From JADCRZ01 sp041751095 (GTDB taxonomy: Bacteria > Bacteroidota > Bacteroidia > Chitinophagales > Chitinophagaceae): DNA of 64,000 nt. Below the pieces are notes generated by a model that worked only from the letters and a program-made list of their open reading frames with translations, was not told the DNA's origin and ran no database searches. This document shows positions 9,263 through 17,463 of this stretch, piece by piece. The position numbers were made by a program, and so were the translations under genes. Within the stretch, counting starts at the first letter, position 1. The number at the start of each line of letters is the position of its first letter. Location: the NCBI GenBank assembly GCA_041751095.1, contig JBGSYC010000078.1, positions 1 to 64,000 of the forward strand. Direction: 5' to 3'.

Positions 9263-10255
9263 CTACCCACTACCTACTACACACTCCCTCCTGATCCGGT
9301 TAATAATTTTTTTAGCATGTTCCCTTGAGTTTTCAATAAATAGTGAATGCGTATCCATACCTCCGCAAATCACGCCGGCCACATATATTCTGCTAACATT
9401 GGTTTCATGGCTTTCCGGATCGTAATACGGCTTCATGATCGCATCCGGCGATAATTGAATCCCAAGGTTTTTCAGGAAATTCAGATCTGGCCGGTAACCT
9501 GTCAGGGCGATCACCCAGTCGTTTTGGATGGTCATTGATCCTTCCGGCGTTTGTATATCCACTTCATGGGGCCTGATGTCCGTCACGCTGGAAAAATAGT
9601 AAGCTTTGATAGAACCTTCTTTTATGCGGTTCTCGATGTCGGGCCTTACCCAATACTTAACCCTTTCGCCAATCTGACCTTTCCTGATCACCATCGTAAC
9701 CTCCGCACCTTTCCGCCAGGTTTCCAATGCCGCGTCTACCGCGGAGTTCATTGCGCCAACCACAAGCACTTTCTGGAAAGCATAAAAATGAGGATCGCGG
9801 TAATAGTGGGTAACTTTTGGTAATTCTTCTCCCTTTACATTCAGGTGGTATGGCAGATCATAAAAGCCGGTTGCGATAACGATGTGGTTAGACAGGTATA
9901 AACTTTTTGATGTAGTTACCTCATAATGCCCGGCATGATCATCTTCAATTTTTAATACCCGTTCAAACAGGCAAATATTTAGCTGGAAAGAGATGGCAAC
10001 TCTCCGGTAATATTCCAGTGCTTCAGAACGGGTTGGCTTTACATTGTTGGAAACAAAAGGAACGCCGCCGATCTCAAGCCTTTCAGAAGTTGAAAAGAAC
10101 GTCATGTTTACGGGATAGTGATACAAAGAGTTGACCAGGCAGCCTTTTTCGATGATCAGGTAGCTTAATCCCGCTTTTTGTGCTTCTATCCCGCAGGCAA
10201 GGCCGATCGGCCCGCCGCCTATAATGATAACATCCAATGATATTGTTTGATTCAC
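9263..10255 (-). CDS. ypdA: YpdA-family NAD(P)H disulfide reductase
   Basis: This 330-residue flavoprotein begins with the FAD-binding GGGPIGLACG motif and contains a second nucleotide-binding motif (VVGAMNSAVDAALETWRKG). Its N-terminal third (NSLYHYPVNMTFFSTSERLEIGGVPF) is characteristic of YpdA, the putative bacillithiol disulfide reductase of Bacillota and Bacteroidota. Unlike thioredoxin reductase it has no CxxC. The start is GTG, and a Bacteroidota promoter lies 22-55 bp upstream on the minus strand. The last residues are encoded by a low-complexity TACTACC-rich stretch, so the C-terminus may be drifting. Confidence 0.85.
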   Translation of the reverse strand: MNQTISLDVIIIGGGPIGLACGIEAQKAGLSYLIIEKGCLVNSLYHYPVNMTFFSTSERLEIGGVPFVSNNVKPTRSEALEYYRRVAISFQLNICLFERVLKIEDDHAGHYEVTTSKSLYLSNHIVIATGFYDLPYHLNVKGEELPKVTHYYRDPHFYAFQKVLVVGAMNSAVDAALETWRKGAEVTMVIRKGQIGERVKYWVRPDIENRIKEGSIKAYYFSSVTDIRPHEVDIQTPEGSMTIQNDWVIALTGYRPDLNFLKNLGIQLSPDAIMKPYYDPESHETNVSRIYVAGVICGGMDTHSLFIENSREHAKKIINRIRRECVVGSG

Positions 10256-10277
10256 GCCTGTAAAATTAATAAGGCGG

Positions 10278-10310
10278 CAAAGATAAATGGAAACGTTTGC
10301 AGAAAGCCAA
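10278..10310 (-). promoter_or_regulatory. Bacteroidota promoter for ypdA
   Basis: On the minus strand TTGG (10310-10307) and TATCTTTG (10285-10278) are separated by 21 nt, matching the Bacteroidota primary sigma factor consensus. The GTG start of ypdA is 22 nt downstream. The element is back to back with the pdhB promoter. Confidence 0.7.
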
Positions 10311-10358
10311 TCAATTGCGGCGTAGAGTCGCTGATGGCAACCTGTAAGGTTAAGATGA

Positions 10359-10390
10359 TTTGCTCAATTGCCTTACAACCAATATTTTTG
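10359..10390 (+). promoter_or_regulatory. Bacteroidota promoter for pdhB
   Basis: TTTG at 10359-10362 and TATTTTTG at 10383-10390 are separated by 20 nt, the expected spacing for a Bacteroidota promoter. It lies 22 nt before the ATG at 10413, which supports that start and rules out the in-frame ATG at 10368 upstream of the -7 element. Confidence 0.75.
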
Positions 10391-10412
10391 CCACTCTTTA
10401 AATTTAGAGATA

Positions 10413-11396
10413 ATGAGACAAATTGCATTCAGGGAGGCTTTACGTGAGGCTATGAGCGAGGAAATGAGGCGCGATGACAAGGTATTCCTCATGGGGGAGG
10501 AGGTGGCTGAATACAACGGGGCTTATAAGGTAAGCCAGGGAATGCTTGATGAATTCGGGCCTAAAAGAGTTATTGATACGCCTATTGCTGAATTGGGTTT
10601 TACAGGTATTGCCGTAGGAGCAGCTCAAAACGGGCTGCGCCCGATTGTAGAATATATGACCTGGAACTTTGCCGTATTGCCGCTCGACCAGATATTAAAC
10701 ACTGCCAGTAAAATGCTTGCCATGAGCGGCGGTCAGGTAGGTTGCCCGATAGTGTTCAGGGGGCCTAACGGTTCCGCAGGCCAGTTAGGAGCGCAACACT
10801 CTACGGCTTTCGAAAATATTTTCGCCAATATTCCCGGTATGAAAGTTATTTCAGTAAGTAATCCCTATGATGGCAAAGGATTGCTTAAAAGCGCTATACG
10901 TGATAACGACCCGGTAATTTTTATGGAAAGCGAAGTTATGTATGGGGAGAAAGGAGAAGTGCCGGAAGAAGAGTACTTAATACCGATCGGAAAGGCGGAT
11001 GTGAAAAGAAAGGGTAATGATGTAACAATCGTATCCTTTAATAAAATGATGAAAATTGCACTTGCTGCTGCCGTTGAATTGGAAAAAGAGGGGATCAGCG
11101 CAGAGGTGATCGATCTGAGAACCATCCGCCCGATGGACTGGAGGACGATCCTTGAATCGGTTAAAAAGACAAACCGTTTGGTGATCGTGGAAGAACAATG
11201 GCCGTTTGCATCCATTTCTTCCGAAATCACATACGTCATCCAGAAAGAAGGATTTGATTTTCTCGATGCTCCCATTCGCAGGATCACAAGTGCAGACGCT
11301 CCTATGCACTATGCTCCCAATCTGGTGGCCGCTTACCTGCCAGACGTTCCCCGCACGGTGAAACTGTGTAAAGACGTTATGTATTTGAAAAAATAA
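10413..11396 (+). CDS. pdhB: Pyruvate dehydrogenase E1 component, beta subunit
   Basis: The 327-residue protein is a transketolase-like E1 beta subunit of the pyruvate (or branched-chain 2-oxoacid) dehydrogenase complex, which decarboxylates pyruvate using thiamine diphosphate and passes the acetyl group to lipoyl-E2. The N-terminal pyrimidine-binding domain shows FREALREAMSEEM, MGEEVAEYNGAYKVSQGM and DTPIAELGFTGIAVGAA; the C-terminal domain has EVIDLRTIRPMDW and VEEQWPFASI. The sequence is closest in style to PdhB of Bacteroidota. The alpha subunit and E2 are not in the window, so the genes are dispersed. Lipoyl synthase (49589-50524) supplies the cofactor used by the same complex. Confidence 0.92.
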   Translation: MRQIAFREALREAMSEEMRRDDKVFLMGEEVAEYNGAYKVSQGMLDEFGPKRVIDTPIAELGFTGIAVGAAQNGLRPIVEYMTWNFAVLPLDQILNTASKMLAMSGGQVGCPIVFRGPNGSAGQLGAQHSTAFENIFANIPGMKVISVSNPYDGKGLLKSAIRDNDPVIFMESEVMYGEKGEVPEEEYLIPIGKADVKRKGNDVTIVSFNKMMKIALAAAVELEKEGISAEVIDLRTIRPMDWRTILESVKKTNRLVIVEEQWPFASISSEITYVIQKEGFDFLDAPIRRITSADAPMHYAPNLVAAYLPDVPRTVKLCKDVMYLKK

Positions 11397-11602
11397 AGCG
11401 CCTTGCCGTAATTTGCAGTCATGGAACTCAGTACCTTGTTTTCCTGATTACTGTTGACCGGCAGACTAGAGCAATTGATTCTGATGCATACCGTACATCA
11501 CCATTTGCCTGCTGCGCTTTAAATATTCCTGCTGAAATGAACCAATAAACAGAGGCTGTAATGCTGTTGTATTTAACTGGACACGGATTATTGCCGTAAA
11601 TC

Positions 11603-11752
11603 CTAATTCAATAGATGAACAACTTCTTTAACGGCAAGTAAAAGACCAAAGGTAGAACCTACAAAGAAAGAAGCCAGTAAAGATAACTTAACAGTCATGT
11701 GTAGAACGGAGATCTCCGACACAGATTTGGATGGATGATTTGTGGTTTTCAT
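11603..11752 (-). CDS. Possible small single-pass membrane protein
   Basis: A 49-residue frame starts at ATG 11752, with an in-frame upstream ATG at 11797. It has a hydrophilic N-terminus and one hydrophobic helix (VKLSLLASFFVGSTFGLLLAV) ending KEVVHLLN. A near-consensus -7 element (TACATTTT on the minus strand) lies about 25 nt before the ATG. I recognise no family. The pattern resembles small Bacteroidota membrane proteins, but it could be chance in a poorly coding 845-bp gap. Confidence 0.35.
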   Translation of the reverse strand: MKTTNHPSKSVSEISVLHMTVKLSLLASFFVGSTFGLLLAVKEVVHLLN

Positions 11753-11821
11753 AGTTGGATTTAATGGATAACGTAAAATGTACCTATAATATTTCATTCT
11801 GCAAAAACGTGTGCATATCAG

Positions 11822-11992
11822 TTAACCGCAGCCATTGATGTAAGTTGTTGTCGCACCATATTCAACTACTGCGGAGTTGAGCGTAAATTCATCATTTCCA
11901 CTGGTTTCATCAGCGGCTATTTGGACCAAAAGGCCGTTCAAACCAAATTCTGTTTGCGCGGAAATTGCTTTGGCTGTATCGATGATTATCAT
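11822..11992 (-). CDS. Possible small 56-residue protein
   Basis: This minus-strand frame runs from ATG 11992 to TAA at 11822. The product begins MIIIDTAKAISAQTEFG and ends VVEYGATTTYINGCG. It is soluble, rich in Thr, Ala and Asn, and lacks a signal peptide. It lies 69 bp upstream of the small membrane-protein start on the same strand. No family is recognised and no clear ribosome-binding site is seen. It may be a gene remnant. Confidence 0.25.
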   Translation of the reverse strand: MIIIDTAKAISAQTEFGLNGLLVQIAADETSGNDEFTLNSAVVEYGATTTYINGCG

Positions 11993-12115
11993 TCACCGGG
12001 CCACTGTGGCCGGGTGGGTGTGATTTTTTCAACCCTTTATAAAGGCTGCATTTGAAAGTTGCGCATCATGCGAAGCTGATTCAGCATGTATGATGATTGC
12101 GACTGAAAATCCCCG

Positions 12116-12148
12116 TTTGACGGAGTTATCTTCATATACCTATCTTTG
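12116..12148 (+). promoter_or_regulatory. Bacteroidota promoter for sigma-54 activator gene
   Basis: TTTG (12116-12119) and a perfect TATCTTTG (12141-12148) are separated by 21 nt. Transcription would start near 12155, giving a leader of about 85 nt before the ATG at 12242. A GC-rich hairpin (CCGGG-CCAC / GTGG-CCGG, 11996-12014) lies upstream. Confidence 0.7.
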
Positions 12149-12241
12149 ATTTGTTTAAGGAAGATGAATATATTGCAATAATCCGCGGAAATAGAAGTTA
12201 TTAGACAGCTTTTCATTTACTCTTGAACCTTGAAAACATTT

Positions 12242-13405
12242 ATGTCAAATATTTTAATTATAGACGACGAAAGAGCCATTCGGAAGACGCTGGGCGAGAT
12301 ACTGTCTTATGAAGGATACAAGATTGATGAGGCCGGGGACGGCGAAGAAGGACTTAAACGGTTCAAAGAAAAAACGTATGACGTTGTTTTGTGCGATATT
12401 AAGATGCCCAAAATAGATGGCATGGACTTCCTGGAGAAGTCAAGAGAAGCAAATGCAGACGTGCCGATCATCATGATATCGGGTCACGGTACTATAGAAA
12501 CGGCCGTTGAAGCAGTTAAAAAAGGCGCTTTTGATTATATCTCAAAACCTCCCGACCTTAACCGTCTGCTGATCACCATCCGCAATGCCATTGATAAAAC
12601 ATCCCTTGTTACCGAAACCCGTGTTTTGAAGAGGAAGGTAGGCAAAGTGCAGGAAATGATCGGTGAATCTTCTCCCATAAAAAGGATCAAAGAGACCATT
12701 GAAAAAGTAGCACCAACGGATGCGCGGGTATTGATTACCGGGGAAAACGGGGTTGGCAAGGAACTTGTTGCCCGGTGGCTGCACGAAAAAAGCAACAGGG
12801 CGGATGGCCCTCTTGTAGAAGTAAACTGTGCCGCTATACCCAGCGAATTAATAGAGAGCGAACTATTTGGCCACGAAAAAGGTTCCTTTACCTCCGCTTT
12901 CAAGCAGCGGATCGGCAAATTCGAGCAGGCAAATACCGGTACCTTGTTCCTTGATGAAATAGGCGACATGAGCTTAAGCGCCCAGGCTAAAGTGCTGCGC
13001 GCATTACAGGAAGCAAAAATTACAAGAGTAGGTGCTGATAAGGATATCAATGTTGATGTAAGGGTGATCGCGGCAACCAACAAGGACTTATTGCAAGAGG
13101 TAGAAACAAAGAATTTCCGGTTAGACCTTTACCACAGGATAAGTGTTATCCTGATTCACGTTCCTTCTTTGAACGATCGAAAAGAGGATATCCCTTTGCT
13201 TACGGAAAAATTTTTAGAAGACATCTGTTCAGATTATGGCATCGCCAGGAAGGTGATTGACAAAACAGCTATGGACGAATTGGAAGGGTATAACTGGACC
13301 GGCAACATTCGCGAGCTCAGAAATGTGGTGGAACGGCTTGTGATATTATCTGGCAAAAGCATTACCAGTGAGGATGTGATGAACAATGTACTGCCGAAGC
13401 GGTAA
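12242..13405 (+). CDS. Sigma-54-dependent response regulator lacking a DNA-binding domain
   Basis: From the ATG at 12242 the protein has 387 residues. Residues 1-120 are a receiver domain with phosphoacceptor D52 (LCDIKMP). Residues ~140-360 are an AAA+ domain with Walker A GENGVGKE at 167-174, Walker B LFLDEIGD, and NWTGNIRELRN. The sigma-54 contact loop reads GSFTSA (214-219) instead of GAFTGA. The protein ends at about the AAA+ C-terminal helices (EDVMNNVLPKR), without the usual Fis-type helix-turn-helix. NtrC-family proteins of this shape can act on sigma-54 holoenzyme from solution. No partner histidine kinase is adjacent. An in-frame TTG at 12230 is an unlikely alternative start. Confidence 0.88.
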   Translation: MSNILIIDDERAIRKTLGEILSYEGYKIDEAGDGEEGLKRFKEKTYDVVLCDIKMPKIDGMDFLEKSREANADVPIIMISGHGTIETAVEAVKKGAFDYISKPPDLNRLLITIRNAIDKTSLVTETRVLKRKVGKVQEMIGESSPIKRIKETIEKVAPTDARVLITGENGVGKELVARWLHEKSNRADGPLVEVNCAAIPSELIESELFGHEKGSFTSAFKQRIGKFEQANTGTLFLDEIGDMSLSAQAKVLRALQEAKITRVGADKDINVDVRVIAATNKDLLQEVETKNFRLDLYHRISVILIHVPSLNDRKEDIPLLTEKFLEDICSDYGIARKVIDKTAMDELEGYNWTGNIRELRNVVERLVILSGKSITSEDVMNNVLPKR

Positions 13406-13425
13406 TGTGTTGGCGCGGGGCGCTG

Positions 13426-14301
13426 TTATAGTTCTTTATAGATTTCAATTACTTCCCTTAGTGAACGTAAAATTTTAATGTCGGCCGAACGGGCATGTAC
13501 TTCCTGCAATGCGGGACCCGAAGCCAGAATCTTCTTACCGGGCATTATCGTTTGAAGGCCGTCAATATATTCTGCAGGCTCTTTTCCCGTAAAATTGGTG
13601 ATCAGGTGAAAATGTAAATGGCTTACAAAGATATTTTTGCAGACGTATTCAAGTTCGGCCATAGATATGTCGGTTCCCAGGTATACTGTTGATATTCCAT
13701 TAAGTTTTATAAAGTACTGTGAAACCAGTAAAGGCATTTCATGCATTTCTCCCGGCGGGCTAAATATTAAAACTACGGTGTCTTTCGTCCGGAACGGCTG
13801 CTCGAGTCCTTCAATGGAAACAAGTATTTTTTTCCGGATAAGGTTACTGCTGAAGTGCTCCACGGCCGGGATTACATGATCGGTGAGCCATAACAAACCG
13901 ATTTTTTGCATGAAAGGATAGAACACATTTAAAACCGCTTTTTCAAACCCCATTTGCAAAAGAGCGTTCCGTATGATGGTTTCAAAACGCGGCTGGTCAT
14001 AGTCAATGCCCGCTTCTATCATCTGTGTTATATAGATATCATAGCTGTTTTCATCTGACGGCACGGTGGCAAGCTGCCTGATTTCCTCTTTTGAAAGTAC
14101 CGCTATCTTTGAAATTTTATACCCATGATGATACAGATAGGAAATGCGAAGAATTTGCTTGAGATCTTCGTTGTCATAATACCGGTGAAGGCTTTCCCTG
14201 CGTTTGCAGAGACATATATTATGCCGCTGCTCCCAGATCCGGAGCGTGTGAGCTTTTATTCCGCTTAGCATTTCTACGTCCCTGATAGAAAAATTATTCA
14301 T
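13426..14301 (-). CDS. CarH/LitR-like MerR regulator with B12-binding domain
   Basis: The 291-residue protein starts at ATG 14301. Residues 1-70 are a MerR-type winged helix (FSIRDVEMLSGIKAHTLRIWEQRH). Residues ~90-165 form a helical bundle with W138 followed nine residues later by E148-H149, the W-x9-EH signature of adenosylcobalamin photoreceptors. The C-terminal domain has a Rossmann-like B12-binding fold with EMHEMP (H187), close to the usual (D/E)xHxxG. CarH proteins repress in the dark as AdoCbl-bound tetramers and release DNA after light breaks the Co-C bond. The residue after W138 is Leu rather than the second His ligand seen in Thermus CarH. No carotenoid genes are nearby, so its target is unknown. 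Confidence 0.82.
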   Translation of the reverse strand: MNNFSIRDVEMLSGIKAHTLRIWEQRHNICLCKRRESLHRYYDNEDLKQILRISYLYHHGYKISKIAVLSKEEIRQLATVPSDENSYDIYITQMIEAGIDYDQPRFETIIRNALLQMGFEKAVLNVFYPFMQKIGLLWLTDHVIPAVEHFSSNLIRKKILVSIEGLEQPFRTKDTVVLIFSPPGEMHEMPLLVSQYFIKLNGISTVYLGTDISMAELEYVCKNIFVSHLHFHLITNFTGKEPAEYIDGLQTIMPGKKILASGPALQEVHARSADIKILRSLREVIEIYKEL

Positions 14302-14464
14302 ACACAAAAGCAATAAGAATCAATAGCAGAAAATTAGGACAAACATTGTGCTTTAACAAATTGTTTGGTGCCTTAGTGTAAGAATTCATATGACTTTTGT
14401 ACTGATTTAGTGATCATGAACTGACTTATTTACGCGCAAATTCTACAATCTCCCTGCGGAATGG

Positions 14465-14472
14465 TACTTTTG
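14465..14472 (+). promoter_or_regulatory. Putative -7 element before lepB
   Basis: TACTTTTG fits TAnnTTTG and lies 23 nt before the ATG at 14496. A clear -33 element is not visible. Confidence 0.4.
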
Positions 14473-14495
14473 CACACTTATAAAAATCATTATTG

Positions 14496-16031
14496 ATGAC
14501 TGTTGCCCAAATTGTTATTGTTGTTTATATTTCCCTGATCCTGTTTATTGTACCTGCAATCGGATTGTTTTTTATGTTTAAGAAGGCTGGGATTGAGGGT
14601 TGGAAAGGGTTGGTGCCATTATATAATACATGGATGATGATCCACATTGCCGAAAGGCCAAAACACTGGTTTTTCTGGCAGTTTATTCCTGTTGTCGGAT
14701 GGTTTATTACGTTGGGCATCATGATTGAATTTGTAAAGACATTCGGTAAGTTTAAGTTGTACCAGCATGCCCTTACTGTTATTACCCTGGGATTGTACTT
14801 TATATATGTTGGTACGAATGCAAAAGATAAATACATCGGGCCTTCTGCCGTAAGGGCGTATAAAAAATCTTCAGGCCGGGAATGGATTGATGCTGCTATT
14901 TTCGCGGTAGTGGCTGCTACACTGATCCGTACATTTGTTTTTGAGGCGTACACGATTCCTACCGGGTCGATGGAGAAAACCCTGCTCATCAATGATTTCT
15001 TATTTGTAAGCAAATGGACGTACGGGCCCCGAATTCCGAATACTCCATTATCCGTACCTTTTGTGCATCATACCCTTCCCTACTCGAGTTCGAAATCTTA
15101 CTCGGAACTTATAAAAATTCCCTACACGCGCTGGTTTGCAAGCCCTGTTAAAAGGAATGATGTTGTAGTATTTAACTTTCCTGCAGGCGATACGGTTATC
15201 AACCGGGAAGAATACCAGTCTGCAATTCCATATTATGATGTGATCAGGGCGCTTGGGCGTGGCAACCCGGATGAAGGCCGGAAGATTCTGCAGGAAGACC
15301 CCGACTCATACCCGCTTATCGTACGTCCTGTTGATAAAAAAGAAAATTATATCAAGCGATGTGTCGCTATCGGAGGAGACATTTTACACATCAGGGACGG
15401 ACTGGTATATATAAATGGCGACCCTCCCTTTTTACCTCCAAAAGCTCAAATGTATTATTATGTTGAAACCAATGGTCAGCAACTTGACCCGGAAGTGATG
15501 AATGAAGAATACAACGTTACCATGGAGAACCCGGAAGAGTTCAGTGATCTGGCTAACCAGCCGAATACCTACCGGATGTTGCTTACCTATGACGCACTGG
15601 CAGAAATGACGAAAGCAGGGTTTGCAAAAAAGATTACACCTGAACTGAATACCCAGCACGAAGTGTTTCCGTATGACACCATTCATAACTGGACTGAAGA
15701 TAATTTCGGGCCGTTATGGGTACCTAAGAAGGGGGCCATCTTAACGTTAACAAACGAGAATTTCACCTTGTATGAAAGAGCTATCCGGGCTTACGAGCGC
15801 AACAGCTTCGAAAGGAGAGACGGCCAGTTTTTCATAAACGGCAAGCCAACGAACCAGTACACCTTTAAAATGAATTATTTCTGGATGATGGGTGATAACC
15901 GTCATGCTTCACAGGATTCCAGGTATTGGGGTTTTGTTCCGGAGGACCATGTGGTAGGAAGCGCATCGCTGATATGGATGAGCTGGGATCATGGCATCCG
16001 CTGGAACCGTTTGTTCAAAAAAATCCGGTAG
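14496..16031 (+). CDS. lepB: Signal peptidase I with N-terminal DUF5684-like membrane domain
   Basis: The 511-residue enzyme removes signal peptides from exported proteins at the outer face of the inner membrane. Residues 1-120 form an extra membrane domain with three or four helices, resembling DUF5684. A further helix precedes the catalytic region. The Ser/Lys dyad is S158 in PTGSMEKTL and K287 in YIKRCVAIGGD. Box E appears as MMGDNRHASQDSRYWGFVPEDHVVG. A long insertion of about 100 residues separates the Lys from box E, as in other Bacteroidota signal peptidases. An in-frame TTG at 14493 directly precedes the ATG and is not needed. Confidence 0.92.
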   Translation: MTVAQIVIVVYISLILFIVPAIGLFFMFKKAGIEGWKGLVPLYNTWMMIHIAERPKHWFFWQFIPVVGWFITLGIMIEFVKTFGKFKLYQHALTVITLGLYFIYVGTNAKDKYIGPSAVRAYKKSSGREWIDAAIFAVVAATLIRTFVFEAYTIPTGSMEKTLLINDFLFVSKWTYGPRIPNTPLSVPFVHHTLPYSSSKSYSELIKIPYTRWFASPVKRNDVVVFNFPAGDTVINREEYQSAIPYYDVIRALGRGNPDEGRKILQEDPDSYPLIVRPVDKKENYIKRCVAIGGDILHIRDGLVYINGDPPFLPPKAQMYYYVETNGQQLDPEVMNEEYNVTMENPEEFSDLANQPNTYRMLLTYDALAEMTKAGFAKKITPELNTQHEVFPYDTIHNWTEDNFGPLWVPKKGAILTLTNENFTLYERAIRAYERNSFERRDGQFFINGKPTNQYTFKMNYFWMMGDNRHASQDSRYWGFVPEDHVVGSASLIWMSWDHGIRWNRLFKKIR

Positions 16032-16107
16032 GCAAAAACCTGTTGGTTTGGAAACAGGGGTGGAGGTGAATGTAAGGTTATTGGCAGCATTGTGCTTAAA
16101 ATAAGGT

Positions 16108-16593
16108 ATGAAAGAAGAGAATTACAATTTTACGTTTAAGGTCTATGATTCAATTGATGAGCTTGAAGATGAAGATGCCTGGTTGTTACGCGAGGCACAG
16201 GAAGTTACCAGCCATGCATATGCGCCTTATTCAAATTTCAGGGTTGGCGCTGTAGCAAAGCTGGCGAATGGAGAAATAGTCGCGGGCTCTAACCAGGAAA
16301 ATGCGTCTTACCCGGTAGGCTTATGCGCAGAGCGCGTATTGCTTGCTTCGGCATCTTCATTATACGGCAAAGTGCCAATCGAATCTATTGCCATCAGCTA
16401 TCAAAGCGACACATCTGCAAGCAACCATCCCATTGCACCATGCGGTATTTGCAGGCAGTCGCTCCAGGAGTATGAAACGCGAATGCAACATCCTATCCGG
16501 CTTATTCTCGGGGGCATGGAAGGACGGATATATATCATTCCAAGTGCAACTTTCCTGTTGCCGTTTTCTTTTACCAGCCAGGATATGATGTAA
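16108..16593 (+). CDS. cdd: Cytidine deaminase
   Basis: This 161-residue homotetrameric-type enzyme hydrolyses cytidine and deoxycytidine to uridine and deoxyuridine for pyrimidine salvage. The zinc site is visible: CAERVLLASAS supplies the first Cys and the catalytic Glu, and PCGICRQSLQE supplies the two other Cys ligands. The preceding YAPYSNFRVGAVA segment is the substrate-binding strand. The length and motif spacing are normal. It lies 76 bp after lepB and may be read through from it. Confidence 0.93.
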   Translation: MKEENYNFTFKVYDSIDELEDEDAWLLREAQEVTSHAYAPYSNFRVGAVAKLANGEIVAGSNQENASYPVGLCAERVLLASASSLYGKVPIESIAISYQSDTSASNHPIAPCGICRQSLQEYETRMQHPIRLILGGMEGRIYIIPSATFLLPFSFTSQDMM

Positions 16594-16708
16594 TGAGTTG
16601 ATAAATGTGTGCGGTGGTGATATGTACACCGGGCATCTGCCACCCGGATCTACGATAATGCTGTAGTCCGCCGACTGTTAACCCTGTTGGCAAAATGGTT
16701 TAATAATA

Positions 16709-17386
16709 CTATGCCTGGGAAGGCTGTTTCTCTTTTATAGCCACGTCCTTTAACTGCTTGATCACATCTTTTGGGTCAGGCGAAGAAAAAACTGTAGTGC
16801 CGACAACAAGCACATGCGCACCGGCATCTACAACAGATTGGGCATTGCTTAAATTTATACCGCCGTCTACTTCAATTTTTATGTTTAGCCCCTGCTGGTC
16901 GATGCGTTCACGGAGCAATTTTATCTTTTTTAATGTTTGCGGTATAAACTGCTGGCCCCCGAAACCCGGATTGACGCTCATGACCAATATTAACCCGATA
17001 TCTGCCAGGATATCCTGTACCAGCTGCACGGGCGTATGCGGGTTAATCGCTACTCCCGGTACCATGCCCAGATTTCGAATCTGCTCAATATTGCGGTGCA
17101 GGTGTCGGCAGGCTTCGAGGTGTACGGTAAGAATATCTGCACCAGCCTTGTGAAATGCCTCGGCATAACGTTCAGGTTCTTCAATCATCAGGTGCACATC
17201 GCAAATTTTGTTCGTTGCGCTGCATATCTGTTCAACCACCGGCATCCCAAAGCTGATGTTGGGCACAAATCTTCCATCCATAACATCGAGGTGAAACCAG
17301 TCTGCTTCACTTTCGTTAAGCATTTTGCATTCATCACTTAATCTCAAAAAGTCGGCTGCTAATAATGAAGGTGCTACAATGGCCAT
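16709..17386 (-). CDS. rpe: Ribulose-phosphate 3-epimerase
   Basis: The 225-residue TIM barrel interconverts ribulose 5-phosphate and xylulose 5-phosphate in the pentose phosphate pathway. Motifs are APSLLAADF at the start, HLDVMDGRFVPNISFG (metal-binding His and Asp), DVHLMIEEPERY, MSVNPGFGGQQFIP, and VDGGINLSNA. The ATG at 17386 places APSLLAADF at the usual position. The in-frame ATG at 17425 would add 13 non-homologous residues. It converges with cdd across a 115-bp gap that contains a weak GC-rich dyad. Confidence 0.94.
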   Translation of the reverse strand: MAIVAPSLLAADFLRLSDECKMLNESEADWFHLDVMDGRFVPNISFGMPVVEQICSATNKICDVHLMIEEPERYAEAFHKAGADILTVHLEACRHLHRNIEQIRNLGMVPGVAINPHTPVQLVQDILADIGLILVMSVNPGFGGQQFIPQTLKKIKLLRERIDQQGLNIKIEVDGGINLSNAQSVVDAGAHVLVVGTTVFSSPDPKDVIKQLKDVAIKEKQPSQA

Positions 17387-17463
17387 AGGATTGTGGTGTG
17401 ATCGTTTGATAAAAGGGTTTGCCAATAAAAAAACAATAAAACAAAGATTTGCCGCCGGTGCAT

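Noticed and set aside
9134..9290. Repeated AGCTATCGGCT units and a TACTACC-rich tract
   Set aside because: Simple low-complexity intergenic repeats; no symmetrical array, spacers or conserved unit to suggest CRISPR or an operator.
12535..13083. A 182-codon open frame antisense to the sigma-54 activator
   Set aside because: It mirrors the AAA+ domain coding sequence and has no independent features.
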